64,000 bases of DNA from an uncultured Geobacteraceae bacterium (GCA_903925005.1 CAIYDX010000219.1:1-64000), one strand, 5' to 3'. Positions 9,824 through 20,609 are shown, numbered from the stretch's first letter. Numbers and translations: made by a program. The notes: generated from the letters alone by a model not told the origin.

Positions 9824-11197
9824 TTAGTCGCGGTAAAACATTTTACGGTCTATTTTCAGCATCTGGGCGGCCTTGGTCTTGTTGCCTTTGCAGAGTTCGA
9901 GTGTCTGGGAGAGTATCTGGCTGGTCAGAGCCGATAGCGACAGGGAATTAACCGGGGTTTTCAGGTGATATGTAGAATAGAGCGGGTCATTGTCTTGTTG
10001 ACTCCCAGGCTGGGATGTCGTCAGCATTAGCCCAAGATGTTCAGGACGAATCAGATCACCTGACGTTAGGATCGCCGCTCGTTCAAGACGGTTGCGTAGT
10101 TCACGCACATTACCCGGCCAATCATGGTCGAGAATGGCATCCATCGCTTTTTGCGAAATTCCGGGGAGAGATTTCCCCAAATGCTGCTGCAGTTCGGTAA
10201 CAACATGCTCGCAGATCTGTCTGATATCCTCCTTCCGTTCGCGCAACGGAGGAATGTGGAGAGGAAACACATTGATGCGATGATAGAGATCTTCGCGAAA
10301 GGAACCTGCCGCCACCCGCTCCGCCAAGTTGGCGTTGGTCGCGGCAATGACTCTGCAGTCAAGCGGGATAGCTGTATTGTCGCCAATCCTTTCAAAGGTG
10401 CGTTCCTGCAGTGTGCGAAGCAGTTTGGTCTGCAGCGGCAGCGGCATATCGCCGATTTCGTCTAGGAGCAGGGTGCCGTTTCCGGCCTGACTGAATTTTC
10501 CTGCGCGATCCCTGTCGGCACCGGTGAAGGCGCCCTTGACATGTCCGAACAGCTCGCTTTCCATGAGCTGCTCTGGTATGGCGGCGCAGTTGACCGCCAC
10601 GAACCCGGTCGGCATTCCGGTGCTGGCAAAATGGATAGCCTTGGCAAGTACCTCTTTGCCGACCCCGCTTTCGCCGAAAATAGCAACGGTTGTATGTGGG
10701 GAAGATGTCACTTTTGCCGCCATCTCAAGCATCTCTTTCATAGCGGGGTTGACGGTTATGATATTTTGGAAAGTAAAGTGCTCCTCAAGGTATGCCTTGA
10801 TCTGGCGGTTTTCCGACAGGGCACGGTGATAATCGATGGCACGTTGCACCGTTAACTGTAGTGTGTCGGGATTGAATGGTTTTTCGAGGTAATCACAGGC
10901 TCCTTGGCGCATGGCTGCAACGGCGCTTTCGATGCTGCCGCAGGCGGTCACCACAATGAAGGGGGCGGTAATATCGCGCCTGCGCATTTCCTTCAGAAGT
11001 TCGATGCCATCCATGCCCGGCATGCGGAGGTCTGAAATCAGTAGGTCGAAATCACGTTTTCCAAGAACCTCCAGTGCCTGCAATCCACCGGATGCGGTAG
11101 TCACATTGAAACCAAAGCTTCTCAGGTAGGCGTCCAGAACGAGAAGAGAGGTTTTGTCATCGTCAACAGCGAGAATGTTGGCTGGTAAATTATTCAT
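9824..11197 (-). CDS. Sigma-54-dependent response regulator (NtrC family: REC-AAA-Fis)
   Basis: 457 aa; GESGVGKEVLAKAIH, GAFTGADRDRAGKF, REC at N-terminus, Fis-type HTH ending abruptly at KIDRKMFYRD. Confidence 0.96.
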   Translation of the reverse strand: MNNLPANILAVDDDKTSLLVLDAYLRSFGFNVTTASGGLQALEVLGKRDFDLLISDLRMPGMDGIELLKEMRRRDITAPFIVVTACGSIESAVAAMRQGACDYLEKPFNPDTLQLTVQRAIDYHRALSENRQIKAYLEEHFTFQNIITVNPAMKEMLEMAAKVTSSPHTTVAIFGESGVGKEVLAKAIHFASTGMPTGFVAVNCAAIPEQLMESELFGHVKGAFTGADRDRAGKFSQAGNGTLLLDEIGDMPLPLQTKLLRTLQERTFERIGDNTAIPLDCRVIAATNANLAERVAAGSFREDLYHRINVFPLHIPPLRERKEDIRQICEHVVTELQQHLGKSLPGISQKAMDAILDHDWPGNVRELRNRLERAAILTSGDLIRPEHLGLMLTTSQPGSQQDNDPLYSTYHLKTPVNSLSLSALTSQILSQTLELCKGNKTKAAQMLKIDRKMFYRD

Positions 11198-11199
11198 GA

Positions 11200-11613
11200 T
11201 CAGTACGTCATGCAGGCGGCGTTGAGAATGCCGATTGAAATGGAACTGAATGCCAGCAATGTTGCGGCGGCGGTATGGTCGTTTTCAATTTCGCGCACCA
11301 AGTCCCTCAGTGCCATACGTACCAGGCCGAATAGCGCTAATTGTATCAACATCGCAATCAGGGCCCATATCAGCATATCTAATAAACCGACACTGTGGGT
11401 AATCGCGCTGTAGAGCGGCAGAACAAAGCCGAGTAAAGCACTGCCAAGTGTGATAGCCGCCGATCTGTTGCCTGATTTGATCAGTTTGAGTTCGTCATAT
11501 GGGGTTATTTTGCAGTAGACGACACAAAATAGTGATACGAATCCAAGTGCCGCGACAAAATAGGAACCGAAATCTAAAAATCCTGATATTGAATCAGTAA
11601 ATGAACTATTCAT
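11200..11613 (-). CDS. DUF350 family membrane protein (YjfL-like)
   Basis: Start placed at ATG 11613 behind GGAGGTATATC; multi-TM DUF350-like sequence, within ORF 11200..11661. Confidence 0.8.
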   Translation of the reverse strand: MNSSFTDSISGFLDFGSYFVAALGFVSLFCVVYCKITPYDELKLIKSGNRSAAITLGSALLGFVLPLYSAITHSVGLLDMLIWALIAMLIQLALFGLVRMALRDLVREIENDHTAAATLLAFSSISIGILNAACMTY

Positions 11614-11638
11614 GATATACCTCCGTAAAATAACGATA

Positions 11639-12766
11639 TCAACTAAACAAATGCGGTACAAAACGGCTGGTATTGGTGGTTACTTCCGAACGGTCTTCCC
11701 GAATTCCGATACCGGCCGGCTCCCCCTGGATTATCCATGAGCCGAGTACCGGATAATTACCGTCAAAGCAGGGGAGGGGGGCGAGCTCTTGGTAAATGGT
11801 ACCCGAGCCGATATAGCTGCCGCCATACTCGGTGATTGTGCCGTTTCGGTGGACGCTTATGTTGCACCACTCGCGTGACAGAAACGGCTTGCTGACGTAG
11901 TTGTCCCGGAAATATCCCGTATCGAAACTGGCTTCCAGCAGATTGGGGTGATGCGGGTACAACTCCCAGAGAATCGGCAGAATCCCCTTGTTGCTCAGAA
12001 TCATCTTCCAGGCCGGTTCAATGAGGATAATACTGCTCGTTTCGATGTGGCGCCCGAACGCTTCGTGCAGAAGCCATTCCCAGGGATAGAGCTTGAACAG
12101 CTGTTCGATAACCTGATTGTTGTGATCCACGAACCGTTTGCTGCAGTAATCGAAGCCGATATCCTCGATGAAAAGCTGCTCGGTCCGGATACCTGCCTGC
12201 ATGGCGGTGTCACGTAAATATTCGAGATTTCCCAGATCTTCAGGAGCGTTTTTGACACTGCTGAAATAAAGCGATTCTTTGAAGTATTGCTTTAAGTCTT
12301 TCCAGCCATCAATCAATTTTTCATGAATTGAGTTAAACTGGTCGGCTTCGGGAAACAGCTCCTTGAGCCAGAACCATTGAATGACACTTGCTTCGAGCAG
12401 TGCCGTGGGGGTGTCGGCATTGTATTCCAGCATCTTAGGCGGTGAGTGGCCGTCGTAGACCAGATCGAAGCGCCCCAGGATGGAAGGCTCGTCGTTTTCC
12501 CAGGATCGTTCGATCAGCGGGATGGCTATTGGCGGTATCTGTAGTTTGTCATATAGTTTATTGGTAATAACATGATCGGCAGCGGCGATGCAAATTTCCT
12601 GCAGGGACGCAGACACGGCTTCAAGCTCGTCTATTTCGGTCGCCGAAAACAAATAATAGGCACTCTCATCCCAGTATGCTTCGCCATCAATGGTGTGAAA
12701 AAGCATACCGTACTCTTCAACCTTATCCTGCCAATCGGGGCGGGGGGATGTCACAATTCGCTGCAT
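11639..12766 (-). CDS. Glutathionylspermidine synthase-like ATP-grasp protein (YjfC/YgiC family)
   Basis: 375 aa; family-typical GRFDLVYDG...PKMLEYNADTPTALLEASVIQW. Confidence 0.9.
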   Translation of the reverse strand: MQRIVTSPRPDWQDKVEEYGMLFHTIDGEAYWDESAYYLFSATEIDELEAVSASLQEICIAAADHVITNKLYDKLQIPPIAIPLIERSWENDEPSILGRFDLVYDGHSPPKMLEYNADTPTALLEASVIQWFWLKELFPEADQFNSIHEKLIDGWKDLKQYFKESLYFSSVKNAPEDLGNLEYLRDTAMQAGIRTEQLFIEDIGFDYCSKRFVDHNNQVIEQLFKLYPWEWLLHEAFGRHIETSSIILIEPAWKMILSNKGILPILWELYPHHPNLLEASFDTGYFRDNYVSKPFLSREWCNISVHRNGTITEYGGSYIGSGTIYQELAPLPCFDGNYPVLGSWIIQGEPAGIGIREDRSEVTTNTSRFVPHLFS

Positions 12767-12772
12767 ATCGTG

Positions 12773-13093
12773 TTACCCTCCCGAAGAGTGGAAGCTGCCC
12801 AGACTGCCGAAGCCACCGCGAGAAACGCTCACACCATGAATGGCGCGTGTCCCCTGACCTTCTCTGAACACAGTTCCGGAGCGGTACCAGGGACCGTAAT
12901 AATAGCGGGCATTGGAGCGGTAGTGCCGGCTGTCTTTTCCGACTTCTTCACAGTTTTTTGGGTCATTGTTCCAGTCGTCGAGACAATCCTGCTTATTGGT
13001 GTAGACGTGTCGCTCCTCTTTTTTGCTGCATCCGGCCGCAGCCAGAGTGCCGATCAGAACAAGAGTAATCTGCAAGGTACTTTTTCGGCGCAT
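12773..13093 (-). CDS. DUF1190 / YgiB-like putative lipoprotein
   Basis: 106 aa; lipobox LAAAGC; NKQDCLDDWNNDPKNCEEV and Gly/Ser-rich C-terminus; next to a YgiC-like gene. Confidence 0.72.
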   Translation of the reverse strand: MRRKSTLQITLVLIGTLAAAGCSKKEERHVYTNKQDCLDDWNNDPKNCEEVGKDSRHYRSNARYYYGPWYRSGTVFREGQGTRAIHGVSVSRGGFGSLGSFHSSGG

Positions 13094-13242
13094 AGTTTAC
13101 TCCCCGGTCGGCGGATCGGTGCATTTGAAATTTGCCTCTTCAATACATTTCGGTTTATAAGATAACTTCAAGTTAAATGCAACAAAGATGGGCTGCCGCG
13201 AGGTTGCATCCTGATTTTAATCTGCTTTCCAAGGTGGCCGAC

Positions 13243-14505
13243 ATGACCAAAAAGCGCGTAGTTATAGCCGGAATGGGGTTTGGCGGGTTACGGGCCGCAA
13301 AAGCTCTGGCCGGAAGCGATGTTGAATTGATAATGGTTGACCGGAACAATTACCATCTGTTTCAGCCGCTTCTGTATCAGGTGGCGACCGCCGGGCTTGA
13401 ACAGGAAGCGATAGCTTATCCGCTGCGCGGTTTGACCCGTCGCTGGCAAGGCGCTTCGTTTCTGCTTGCCGAAATTAATGGGATCGACCTGGCCGAAAAA
13501 TGTATCCTGACCGATGCCGGCCCGGTTGCGTACGATTATCTGGTCGTCGCGGCCGGCAGTCGTACCAATTTTTTCGGCATGGAGAGCGTTGCTTTGCACG
13601 CCTTTGATCTCAAACGACTTGATCAGGCCGAGGATCTGCGCAACCATATACTGCTGATGTTCGAGCAGGCATCCCGTGAGCCGGATCCTCAGAGGCGATC
13701 GGCGCTGCTGACCTTCGTGATCGTCGGAGGCGGGCCGACCGGTGTTGAATTTGCCGGTGCTCTGCGGGAGTTGATCGTATATGTGCTGTCGCAGGATCAT
13801 CCGACCATTTCCTCCGCCGAGACCAGAATAGTTCTGGTTGAGGCCGCTGATTCACTGTTGACCGCCATGCCGGACGATCTAAGGCGGTATGCGCAGCGAA
13901 AGCTTAGTTCGATGGGCGTTGAAGTGCTGCTGGAGAGCCGGGTTGTCGGAGCGACAGCCGAGTCGGTCGAACTGTATGGCGGCGACGTAATTGCTTCCCA
14001 TACCCTGTTCTGGTCAGCCGGAGTTTCGGCTGCGGAATTGGCGGGGTACCTTGAAGGGGTTGAACGTGGTGCTTCCGGGAGGATCGTGGTTCAGCCCGAT
14101 CTCAGTATCAAAGGGTATCCGGAGGTGTTTGTCGTAGGCGATATGGCGTGTTATCTGGCGGATGGCACACCACTACCGATGATGGCGCCGGTCGCGAGCC
14201 AGCAGGGGGATTATGCCGCCAGGATAATTCGTGCGCGAGAACAGGGGGGGACGATCCCTCCGTTCCGTTATTTAGATAAAGGTTCGATGGCGACAATCGG
14301 CAGGAGTTCCGCCGTAGCCGCTGCCGCCGGTTTCAAATTTCGCGGTTATATCGCCTGGGTGGCCTGGCTGCTGCTGCATCTGTATTATCTGATCGGATTT
14401 AGGAACCGGTTGGTCGTGATGATGAACTGGACCTATGCATATTGGTTTCAGGAACGGCAGGTACGGCTTATTACGGCAAAAAAACGGCGTGCGGTTTCTT
14501 TGTAG
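13243..14505 (+). CDS. NAD(P)/FAD-dependent oxidoreductase, type II NADH dehydrogenase-like
   Basis: [13 protein letters not shown] dinucleotide motif, [17 protein letters not shown], second [13 protein letters not shown]. Start at internal ATG of ORF 13177..14505. Confidence 0.92.
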   Translation: MTKKRVVIAGMGFGGLRAAKALAGSDVELIMVDRNNYHLFQPLLYQVATAGLEQEAIAYPLRGLTRRWQGASFLLAEINGIDLAEKCILTDAGPVAYDYLVVAAGSRTNFFGMESVALHAFDLKRLDQAEDLRNHILLMFEQASREPDPQRRSALLTFVIVGGGPTGVEFAGALRELIVYVLSQDHPTISSAETRIVLVEAADSLLTAMPDDLRRYAQRKLSSMGVEVLLESRVVGATAESVELYGGDVIASHTLFWSAGVSAAELAGYLEGVERGASGRIVVQPDLSIKGYPEVFVVGDMACYLADGTPLPMMAPVASQQGDYAARIIRAREQGGTIPPFRYLDKGSMATIGRSSAVAAAAGFKFRGYIAWVAWLLLHLYYLIGFRNRLVVMMNWTYAYWFQERQVRLITAKKRRAVSL

Positions 14506-14624
14506 AAAACAGGAATTCCACCCCGTTGGTATTGACTTTTATTGTTCAAATCTCGTATTGTTCCATAAATCAGTTTAAAAACGTGAAGCCTTTTACGCTT
14601 CAAGAGGCGTCGCACGGAGATATT

Positions 14625-15347
14625 TTGAAGGCATTTGTCGTCATACCGACCTACAACGAAAAAGATAATGTCAGGACTCTGGCAAGCGCTGTCCTTGCAC
14701 AACATCCCGACATCCATATTCTCTTTGTCGATGATAACTCTCCGGACGGTACCGGTGTCATTATCGATGCACTAGTCGCAGAAAATGACCGTATTCATGT
14801 GCTGCATCGCGCAGGAAAAATGGGCTTGGGTTCCGCATACCGGGAGGGATTCAAGACCGCTCTCGCGATGGGTGCGGACTATCTGCTCGAAATGGATGCG
14901 GACTTTTCCCATGATCCGGCGACGTTGCCGCTTTTTCTTGCCGCGATCAAGGAGAGTGATCTGGTTATCGGCTCCCGCTACTTAAATGGCGTCAGTGTCG
15001 TCAACTGGCCGATCAGGCGCTTGATTCTGAGCTATTTTGCCAGCGTCTATACCAGGTGGGTTACCGGTTTGCAGCTGCGCGACTGCACTAGCGGCTTTAA
15101 ATGTTTCCGACGCGCAACAATTGAAGCCATTGATTTGTCACGCATAACATCGGACGGCTATTCGTTCCAGATCGAGATGAATTACCGCTGCATGGAAAAA
15201 GGGTTCCGCATTACCGAAATTCCGATTATCTTTATTGATCGTCACGCCGGCAGTTCAAAAATGTCCGGTACAATCGTCAGGGAGGCGGTGCTAATGGTAT
15301 GGAAGCTTCGTCTGCAGACTATTTTTTCAAAAATATTAGGGAAATAA
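14625..15347 (+). CDS. Polyprenol monophosphomannose synthase / GT2 glycosyltransferase
   Basis: [12 protein letters not shown]...[11 protein letters not shown]...MDADFSHDP...GSRYLNG; probable TTG start with upstream CGGAGA (ORF 14442..15347). Confidence 0.88.
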   Translation: MKAFVVIPTYNEKDNVRTLASAVLAQHPDIHILFVDDNSPDGTGVIIDALVAENDRIHVLHRAGKMGLGSAYREGFKTALAMGADYLLEMDADFSHDPATLPLFLAAIKESDLVIGSRYLNGVSVVNWPIRRLILSYFASVYTRWVTGLQLRDCTSGFKCFRRATIEAIDLSRITSDGYSFQIEMNYRCMEKGFRITEIPIIFIDRHAGSSKMSGTIVREAVLMVWKLRLQTIFSKILGK

Positions 15348-15354
15348 GTTAACC

Positions 15355-15540
15355 ATGGCGCATGATATTTGGTCGGTCATACTCATATCCGGGTTAATCG
15401 GATGGTTGTTTTCCAGCATCATGCTGATGTTGAAGACATTTCCGGAAAAGGATGTATTTGTCGCAGCGAGCGGAATCCGGTGGGGTTCGGCTGCGCTGAT
15501 TTCATTCATTATATGGATTGCCGGCATGTTGAATGCCTAA
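15355..15540 (+). CDS. Small two-TM membrane protein, unknown function
   Basis: 61 aa hydrophobic ORF immediately downstream of the GT2 gene. Confidence 0.5.
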   Translation: MAHDIWSVILISGLIGWLFSSIMLMLKTFPEKDVFVAASGIRWGSAALISFIIWIAGMLNA

Positions 15541-15587
15541 TTTTATTTCTTGAAAGGTTTTCAATATATAAATGAAGGGAGTAATTG

Positions 15588-15616
15588 AAACCACAGGCGC
15601 CATGTCTGTGGTTTTT
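15588..15616. terminator. Hairpin AAACCACAG/CTGTGGTTTTT (terminator or leader hairpin)
   Basis: Stem AACCACAG...CTGTGGTT followed by T-rich tract, between the small membrane protein and gspF-like gene. Confidence 0.7.
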
Positions 15617-15657
15617 ATATTTTATTATGGTGCAGGCTATGGTATTAGATCAAGGTT

Positions 15658-16866
15658 ATGGCGCTCTATACCTGCAAACTCGGTGCATCGGACGGTAAAA
15701 TTCTCATCCGGGAATTTGAGGCTGCGGATAGTGGCGTCTTGCGTAAAAACCTTGAGGACCAGGGCTTCTTTGTTTTTGACGTAAAAAAGAAACCCTTTCA
15801 GTTTCTGTTCGACAAAGGACTCAAGCGCCGTAAGATCGACAACCGGGCTCTTTTGACCTTTAATCAGGAAATGCTGGTATTGATCAAGGCCGGCATGCCG
15901 ATCATGCAGGTACTTGATGCGATTCTGGAACGTCATGATACCGGCGCTTTGTATGAAGTTTTGGTACAGGTGCGCGAAGACGTAAAATCGGGAGCGGCAT
16001 TGTCGGTTGCGATGGAAAAACATGGCCGGGCTTTTCCGTATCTCTACATCGCCTCCATTCGCGCCGGCGAGCGGACCGGCGACCTTCCGCAGACCATCAG
16101 ACGCTATATCGTATATTTGAAGAGGGTAGGCGCACTCCGGAAAAAAATTGTGGCCGCCATATTTTACCCGGCCATTCTTGTCCTCTTTGCCCTGCTCGCA
16201 ATCACGCTTCTGCTGATATACGTCGTCCCTACCTTCAGCCAGGTGTACACCGACTCCGGGTCTCAGCTTCCCGCTCTGACTCAACTATTAATCAGCTTTA
16301 CGTCGTTTCTGAGACGATATTTTGTTTTCGGGATCATCGTGGGTATCGGCTTGTCAGCCGCATTCAGGTCTTGGAAAAACACGGCAGCGGGACGCTATGC
16401 GTTTGACCGCTTCAAACTGACTGTCCCGCTGGCCGGCGATGTCTTCACCAAATATTCGGTGGCCGGTTTCACCCGAACCCTGGCAACCGTTCTGGGGAGC
16501 GGCATTCCGATCATCGAATCGTTGCGCATGTCGATCGGTACATTGGACAACGTCTTTATGGAAAAACGGCTATTCGAGGCGGTGCGCTTTATTGAAGAGG
16601 GGGGGCAGCTCTCGGTGGCGCTTGATCGCATTCATATCATGCCCCCTTTGGCGCTGCGGATGCTGGCGGTAGGCGAAACCACCGGATCACTCGAAGAGAT
16701 GCTGATCGATATTGCCAACTATCTGGAAGACGAACTCGAAGAGCGGATGCATCTGTTAACGACCGCGATTGAACCGGCGATCATGCTGGTAATGGGTGTA
16801 GTTATCGGCGTAATCATCATCGCGATGTATCTTCCGATATTCAAGATTGCCGGTACGGTAGGATAG
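15658..16866 (+). CDS. gspF: Type II secretion inner-membrane protein GspF-like
   Basis: 402 aa; GspF repeats, IRAGERTGDLPQ and AVGETTGSLEEM motifs. Confidence 0.94.
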   Translation: MALYTCKLGASDGKILIREFEAADSGVLRKNLEDQGFFVFDVKKKPFQFLFDKGLKRRKIDNRALLTFNQEMLVLIKAGMPIMQVLDAILERHDTGALYEVLVQVREDVKSGAALSVAMEKHGRAFPYLYIASIRAGERTGDLPQTIRRYIVYLKRVGALRKKIVAAIFYPAILVLFALLAITLLLIYVVPTFSQVYTDSGSQLPALTQLLISFTSFLRRYFVFGIIVGIGLSAAFRSWKNTAAGRYAFDRFKLTVPLAGDVFTKYSVAGFTRTLATVLGSGIPIIESLRMSIGTLDNVFMEKRLFEAVRFIEEGGQLSVALDRIHIMPPLALRMLAVGETTGSLEEMLIDIANYLEDELEERMHLLTTAIEPAIMLVMGVVIGVIIIAMYLPIFKIAGTVG

Positions 16867-16868
16867 CG

Positions 16869-18587
16869 ATGCAAACCTTCAAAAGAAAAAATATCGGTAC
16901 GATACTGATCGAACAGGGAAGCCTGAATCCCGAGCAGATGCCGATCATCATCGAGAAACTGACTACAACCAGGCAGCGTTTCGGTGAAATTGCCATTCGT
17001 GAAGGCTTTATCTCCGAAGAAGATCTGGCCCGGGCGCTGGCGGAACAGTTCGGCCTTGCCTATGCCGATCTGCGCAACTTCAAGATGGACTCGGAACTGC
17101 TGAACCAACTGCCGCCGGATGCCATATACCGGTTTCATTTTGTGCCGCTGGAGATACAGCCGCATGCCATGATAGTTGCGGTATCCGATCCGACCGATGT
17201 CGTGAAGCTGGATGAACTTGAGCTGATACTTGACCGGCAGGTTCAGATTCGCATCGCCTCCGACTCCGCAATTGCCGCGGTAACCAAAGCGGGCGAGGGG
17301 ACCCGCCGGGTTCTGCGCGAAGTATCCGAAGACTTTATGCTGCAGCTGGTCAAGGAAACCGACCGTGGTGAAGAGGTGTTGTCGGTAGAAACGCTCTCCG
17401 ACGATACCAGCCCGATAATCAAACTGATAAATACCACCATCCTGGACGCGCTGAATCGCAGGGCGAGCGATATCCATATTGAAACCGGCCTTGACGGCGT
17501 CGATATCAAATACCGTATCGACGGCGTGCTGTATAAAGCGAACGACACGATAGACCAGCACTTCCAAGCCCCGATCATTTCCCGGCTGAAGGTCATGAGC
17601 GAGCTGGATATTTCCGAACGCCGCGTTCCGCAGGATGGCCGCTTTAAAATCCGCTTCGGAGAAAAAACGGTCGATTTCCGCGTCTCGATCATGCCGAGCT
17701 CGATGGGTGAGGATGCCGTAATCCGTATTCTCGACAAGGAGAGCATCGCCAGCGACCTGAAAGGGTTGACGCTGGAAAACCTCGGCATCAGCGAACGGGA
17801 AATCAAGCGGCTGCGAAGAAAAATCCGCGAACCGTACGGCATGGTGCTGGTGACCGGCCCGACCGGCTCCGGAAAAACGACAACGCTCTACGCCGCCTTG
17901 ACCGAGATCCACACCGGAGAAGATAAAATCATTACGATCGAGGATCCGGTCGAATACATGCTGCGCGGGGTGCTGCAGATTCCGGTTAATGAAAAAAAAG
18001 GGCTGACCTTTGCCAAAGGGTTGCGCTCGATTCTGCGGCATGATCCGGACAAGATCATGGTCGGAGAGATCCGGGACTCGGAAACCGCGCAGATTGCCGT
18101 CCAGTCGGCCCTGACCGGGCACCTGGTCTTTACGACGGTACACGCCAACAACGTATTTGATGTTATCGGCCGCTTCATCCATATGGGGATCGACCCGTAC
18201 AATTTCGTCTCATGCCTAAACTGCGTCCTGGCGCAACGGCTGGTGAGGAAGGTCTGCACCGCCTGCCGCCGTCCGGTCCGGTACAGCGATGAACAGCTGA
18301 GCGAAGGCGGCGTCGATCCGGAACGCTTTCGGGGAATGACGCTATATGAAGCGCATGGCTGTGATGAATGCCACGGCACCGGCTACCGGGGGCGTGTCGC
18401 CATTGTCGAGCTTCTGGAGCTGAACGACCGGATCCGCGACCTTATCATAGCCAAAGTCCCCGCTACCCAGCTGAAAAACGCTGCCCGCGACGCCGGTGTC
18501 CTCTTTTTGCGCGATTCGGCGGAAGAGAAACTGGCGGCTGGAGTAACGACACTCAAGGAGATAAACCGCGTCACGTTTGTTGAATGA
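16869..18587 (+). CDS. gspE: Type II secretion ATPase GspE-like
   Basis: 572 aa; GPTGSGKTTTLYA Walker A, tetracysteine module CTACRRP...CDECHGTGY. Confidence 0.96.
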   Translation: MQTFKRKNIGTILIEQGSLNPEQMPIIIEKLTTTRQRFGEIAIREGFISEEDLARALAEQFGLAYADLRNFKMDSELLNQLPPDAIYRFHFVPLEIQPHAMIVAVSDPTDVVKLDELELILDRQVQIRIASDSAIAAVTKAGEGTRRVLREVSEDFMLQLVKETDRGEEVLSVETLSDDTSPIIKLINTTILDALNRRASDIHIETGLDGVDIKYRIDGVLYKANDTIDQHFQAPIISRLKVMSELDISERRVPQDGRFKIRFGEKTVDFRVSIMPSSMGEDAVIRILDKESIASDLKGLTLENLGISEREIKRLRRKIREPYGMVLVTGPTGSGKTTTLYAALTEIHTGEDKIITIEDPVEYMLRGVLQIPVNEKKGLTFAKGLRSILRHDPDKIMVGEIRDSETAQIAVQSALTGHLVFTTVHANNVFDVIGRFIHMGIDPYNFVSCLNCVLAQRLVRKVCTACRRPVRYSDEQLSEGGVDPERFRGMTLYEAHGCDECHGTGYRGRVAIVELLELNDRIRDLIIAKVPATQLKNAARDAGVLFLRDSAEEKLAAGVTTLKEINRVTFVE

Positions 18588-19528
18588 CCGGAACAGGAAA
18601 CGCCATGCTGTTTGCCAGTAAGCCAATCGGAGTCGAGATCAGCAGGGAAGGGGTGACATGCGCCCTGACAGGCGGCACTGCCGTGCCGACTGTCGAGCGG
18701 GTATCATTTGCCCCCTTTGCACCGCAGACGCTTCAGATCTCGCTGCGGGAGCCAAACGTACTCGATCCGGACGCTTTTGTAGCCGGCTTGAAATCCGCCG
18801 GCAATCTGCTGAACTGCCGAACATCGAGGATTGCGGTATCTCTGCCCGATGCGGTAAGCAAAATCATGCTGCTTGATCTGGAGGGGCGCTTTAAAAACCG
18901 TGCGGAAGCTCTGGATCTGATCCGCTGGAAACTGAAGAAAAGCATTCCGCTCGACAGTGCCGACACCCAAATCGACTATCAGCAGTTGACGGTCCGGGAA
19001 AATGGCGATCTGGCGCTTCTGGTGGCAATCGCGTCGCGCACGGTCATTTCCCAGTACGAGGAGCTGATTACCAGGGCGGGGCTCTCTCCGGCGCGTATCG
19101 ATTGCAATACGTTCAATATCTGCCGTCTTTTCGATCGGCGCTTGTCGCTTCAAGATGACTGCATCCTGATATCGTTTTACGGCACGACCTTGTCGATAAT
19201 GGTATTTGTTCAGGGAGTTCCGGAATTTATCCGGAGCAAGGAATTGCCCGGCACCTTGGCGACCGACAGCCGGGTATATATGGAAATAAACAGCTCGCTA
19301 TTGACATATAACGAACGCTTTCCGGAACATGCGGTACAGACGGTATTCTGTATGGCCGCGCCGGATGTCGCTCAAAACTTTTCGGCGCTGATCGCGGAAG
19401 CTACCGGGATAACGCCGCTGCTCCTCGAAACCAAAGGCGCCGTAACGCCCGGCAATTACGCGCCGGGTGACCAGGCGCGGTTATTTTCCTGCACGGCGGC
19501 TATCGGCGCCTCCTTGAGGAGCCTCTGA
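18584..19528 (+). CDS. PilM/GspL-like actin-fold assembly protein
   Basis: 314 aa; FASKPIGVEISREGVTCAL..., gene order before PilN/PilO-like ORFs. Confidence 0.78.
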   Translation: MTGTGNAMLFASKPIGVEISREGVTCALTGGTAVPTVERVSFAPFAPQTLQISLREPNVLDPDAFVAGLKSAGNLLNCRTSRIAVSLPDAVSKIMLLDLEGRFKNRAEALDLIRWKLKKSIPLDSADTQIDYQQLTVRENGDLALLVAIASRTVISQYEELITRAGLSPARIDCNTFNICRLFDRRLSLQDDCILISFYGTTLSIMVFVQGVPEFIRSKELPGTLATDSRVYMEINSSLLTYNERFPEHAVQTVFCMAAPDVAQNFSALIAEATGITPLLLETKGAVTPGNYAPGDQARLFSCTAAIGASLRSL

Positions 19529-20064
19529 TGCGTTACACCATCAATCTTGCGACCCGCATCTATCTCGACCATCGCCTGCTCAACAGAGTGGCCTTGTGCC
19601 TAATCGCGGTTCTTCTTATCCTGCTGGCATTGAATATCACCCGGATATCGTCGAATCGGGGGGAGATGAGCCGGCTGAACGTCGAAACAGCCGCTATCCA
19701 GAGCAGACTCGGAGCTAAACCGAACGGCATTTCCGAAGCTGAATTCAATCGTCAGAAGAGTCATATCCGCTTCTACAATGAAATTATAGCGCGCAAAAAC
19801 ATAAACTGGCTCAATCTGCTGGGACTGTTCGAGGCGGTAACACCGGAAGGGATCGCGTTGTCGGCGCTCTCACCCGGTAAGGACACCAAAGAGTGGAAAC
19901 TGGAGGGACGCGCCAGATCTTTCAAGGTGGTGCAGCAGTATCTGGAAAAGCTGGAAGCGTCCGGCAACTTTGCCAACGTGCTGCTGTTATCCCATCAGAA
20001 TATAACTGCCGGCGAAAGCGTGCGCGGCGTACAATTTGCGATCTCCTGCATGGTCGTGAATTGA
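19528..20064 (+). CDS. PilN-like assembly protein
   Basis: 178 aa; MRYTINLATRIYLDHRLLNR + TM, PilN-like. Confidence 0.75.
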   Translation: MRYTINLATRIYLDHRLLNRVALCLIAVLLILLALNITRISSNRGEMSRLNVETAAIQSRLGAKPNGISEAEFNRQKSHIRFYNEIIARKNINWLNLLGLFEAVTPEGIALSALSPGKDTKEWKLEGRARSFKVVQQYLEKLEASGNFANVLLLSHQNITAGESVRGVQFAISCMVVN

Positions 20065-20609
20065 TGAGACAGTATCTTTTTGAAATAGTCCGCCAGAAAT
20101 GGCGCCTGCTGAGCGTAATTCTGTTATTGCTGCTGCTTGATGTGACGCTGTCCGTTCTGGTCTCTGCATACCAGCTCCCTAGAGTGGCGGATCTGCAGAC
20201 GAAGTGGAGCGCTCTGCGCCTGCAGGCTGCGCGCAGCGGAAAGGTCGATGCCGCGGCGCTCCATCGGCAGGGCGCCGCCGATCTCGAAGAATTGAAAACC
20301 AGGATACCTCAAAAGCGGGAGTTTGCCGCAATTATCAACGAACTGCTTGAGGCCGCCGCAGACAGCAGCGTCGAAATAAGCACGATCAGCTACAAACCGG
20401 TACAGATCAAGGAATATGCGCTCTTTTCCTATCAGCTGTCGTTCTCCGTCAAAGGTGACTATGCCGCGGTTAAAAGCTATCTTGCCGACCTTCAGAATAA
20501 TCCGGAACTGATCGTAGTCGACGCCGTAACATTCTCGAACAGCGACCAGTTTGCAGAAGAGGTAACCATGAATCTGCATGTAACGGTTTATCTCCGAGAG
20601 GGTGTATGA
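20064..20609 (+). CDS. PilO-like assembly protein
   Basis: Start at ATG 20064 overlapping preceding stop (within ORF 19893..20609); one TM, coiled coil, PilO-like C-terminus. Confidence 0.72.
   Translation: MRQYLFEIVRQKWRLLSVILLLLLLDVTLSVLVSAYQLPRVADLQTKWSALRLQAARSGKVDAAALHRQGAADLEELKTRIPQKREFAAIINELLEAAADSSVEISTISYKPVQIKEYALFSYQLSFSVKGDYAAVKSYLADLQNNPELIVVDAVTFSNSDQFAEEVTMNLHVTVYLREGV

Noticed and set aside
16719-18182. 487-aa minus-strand ORF
   Set aside because: Lies fully antisense to the well supported GspE/GspF genes; low-complexity shadow translation with no domain.
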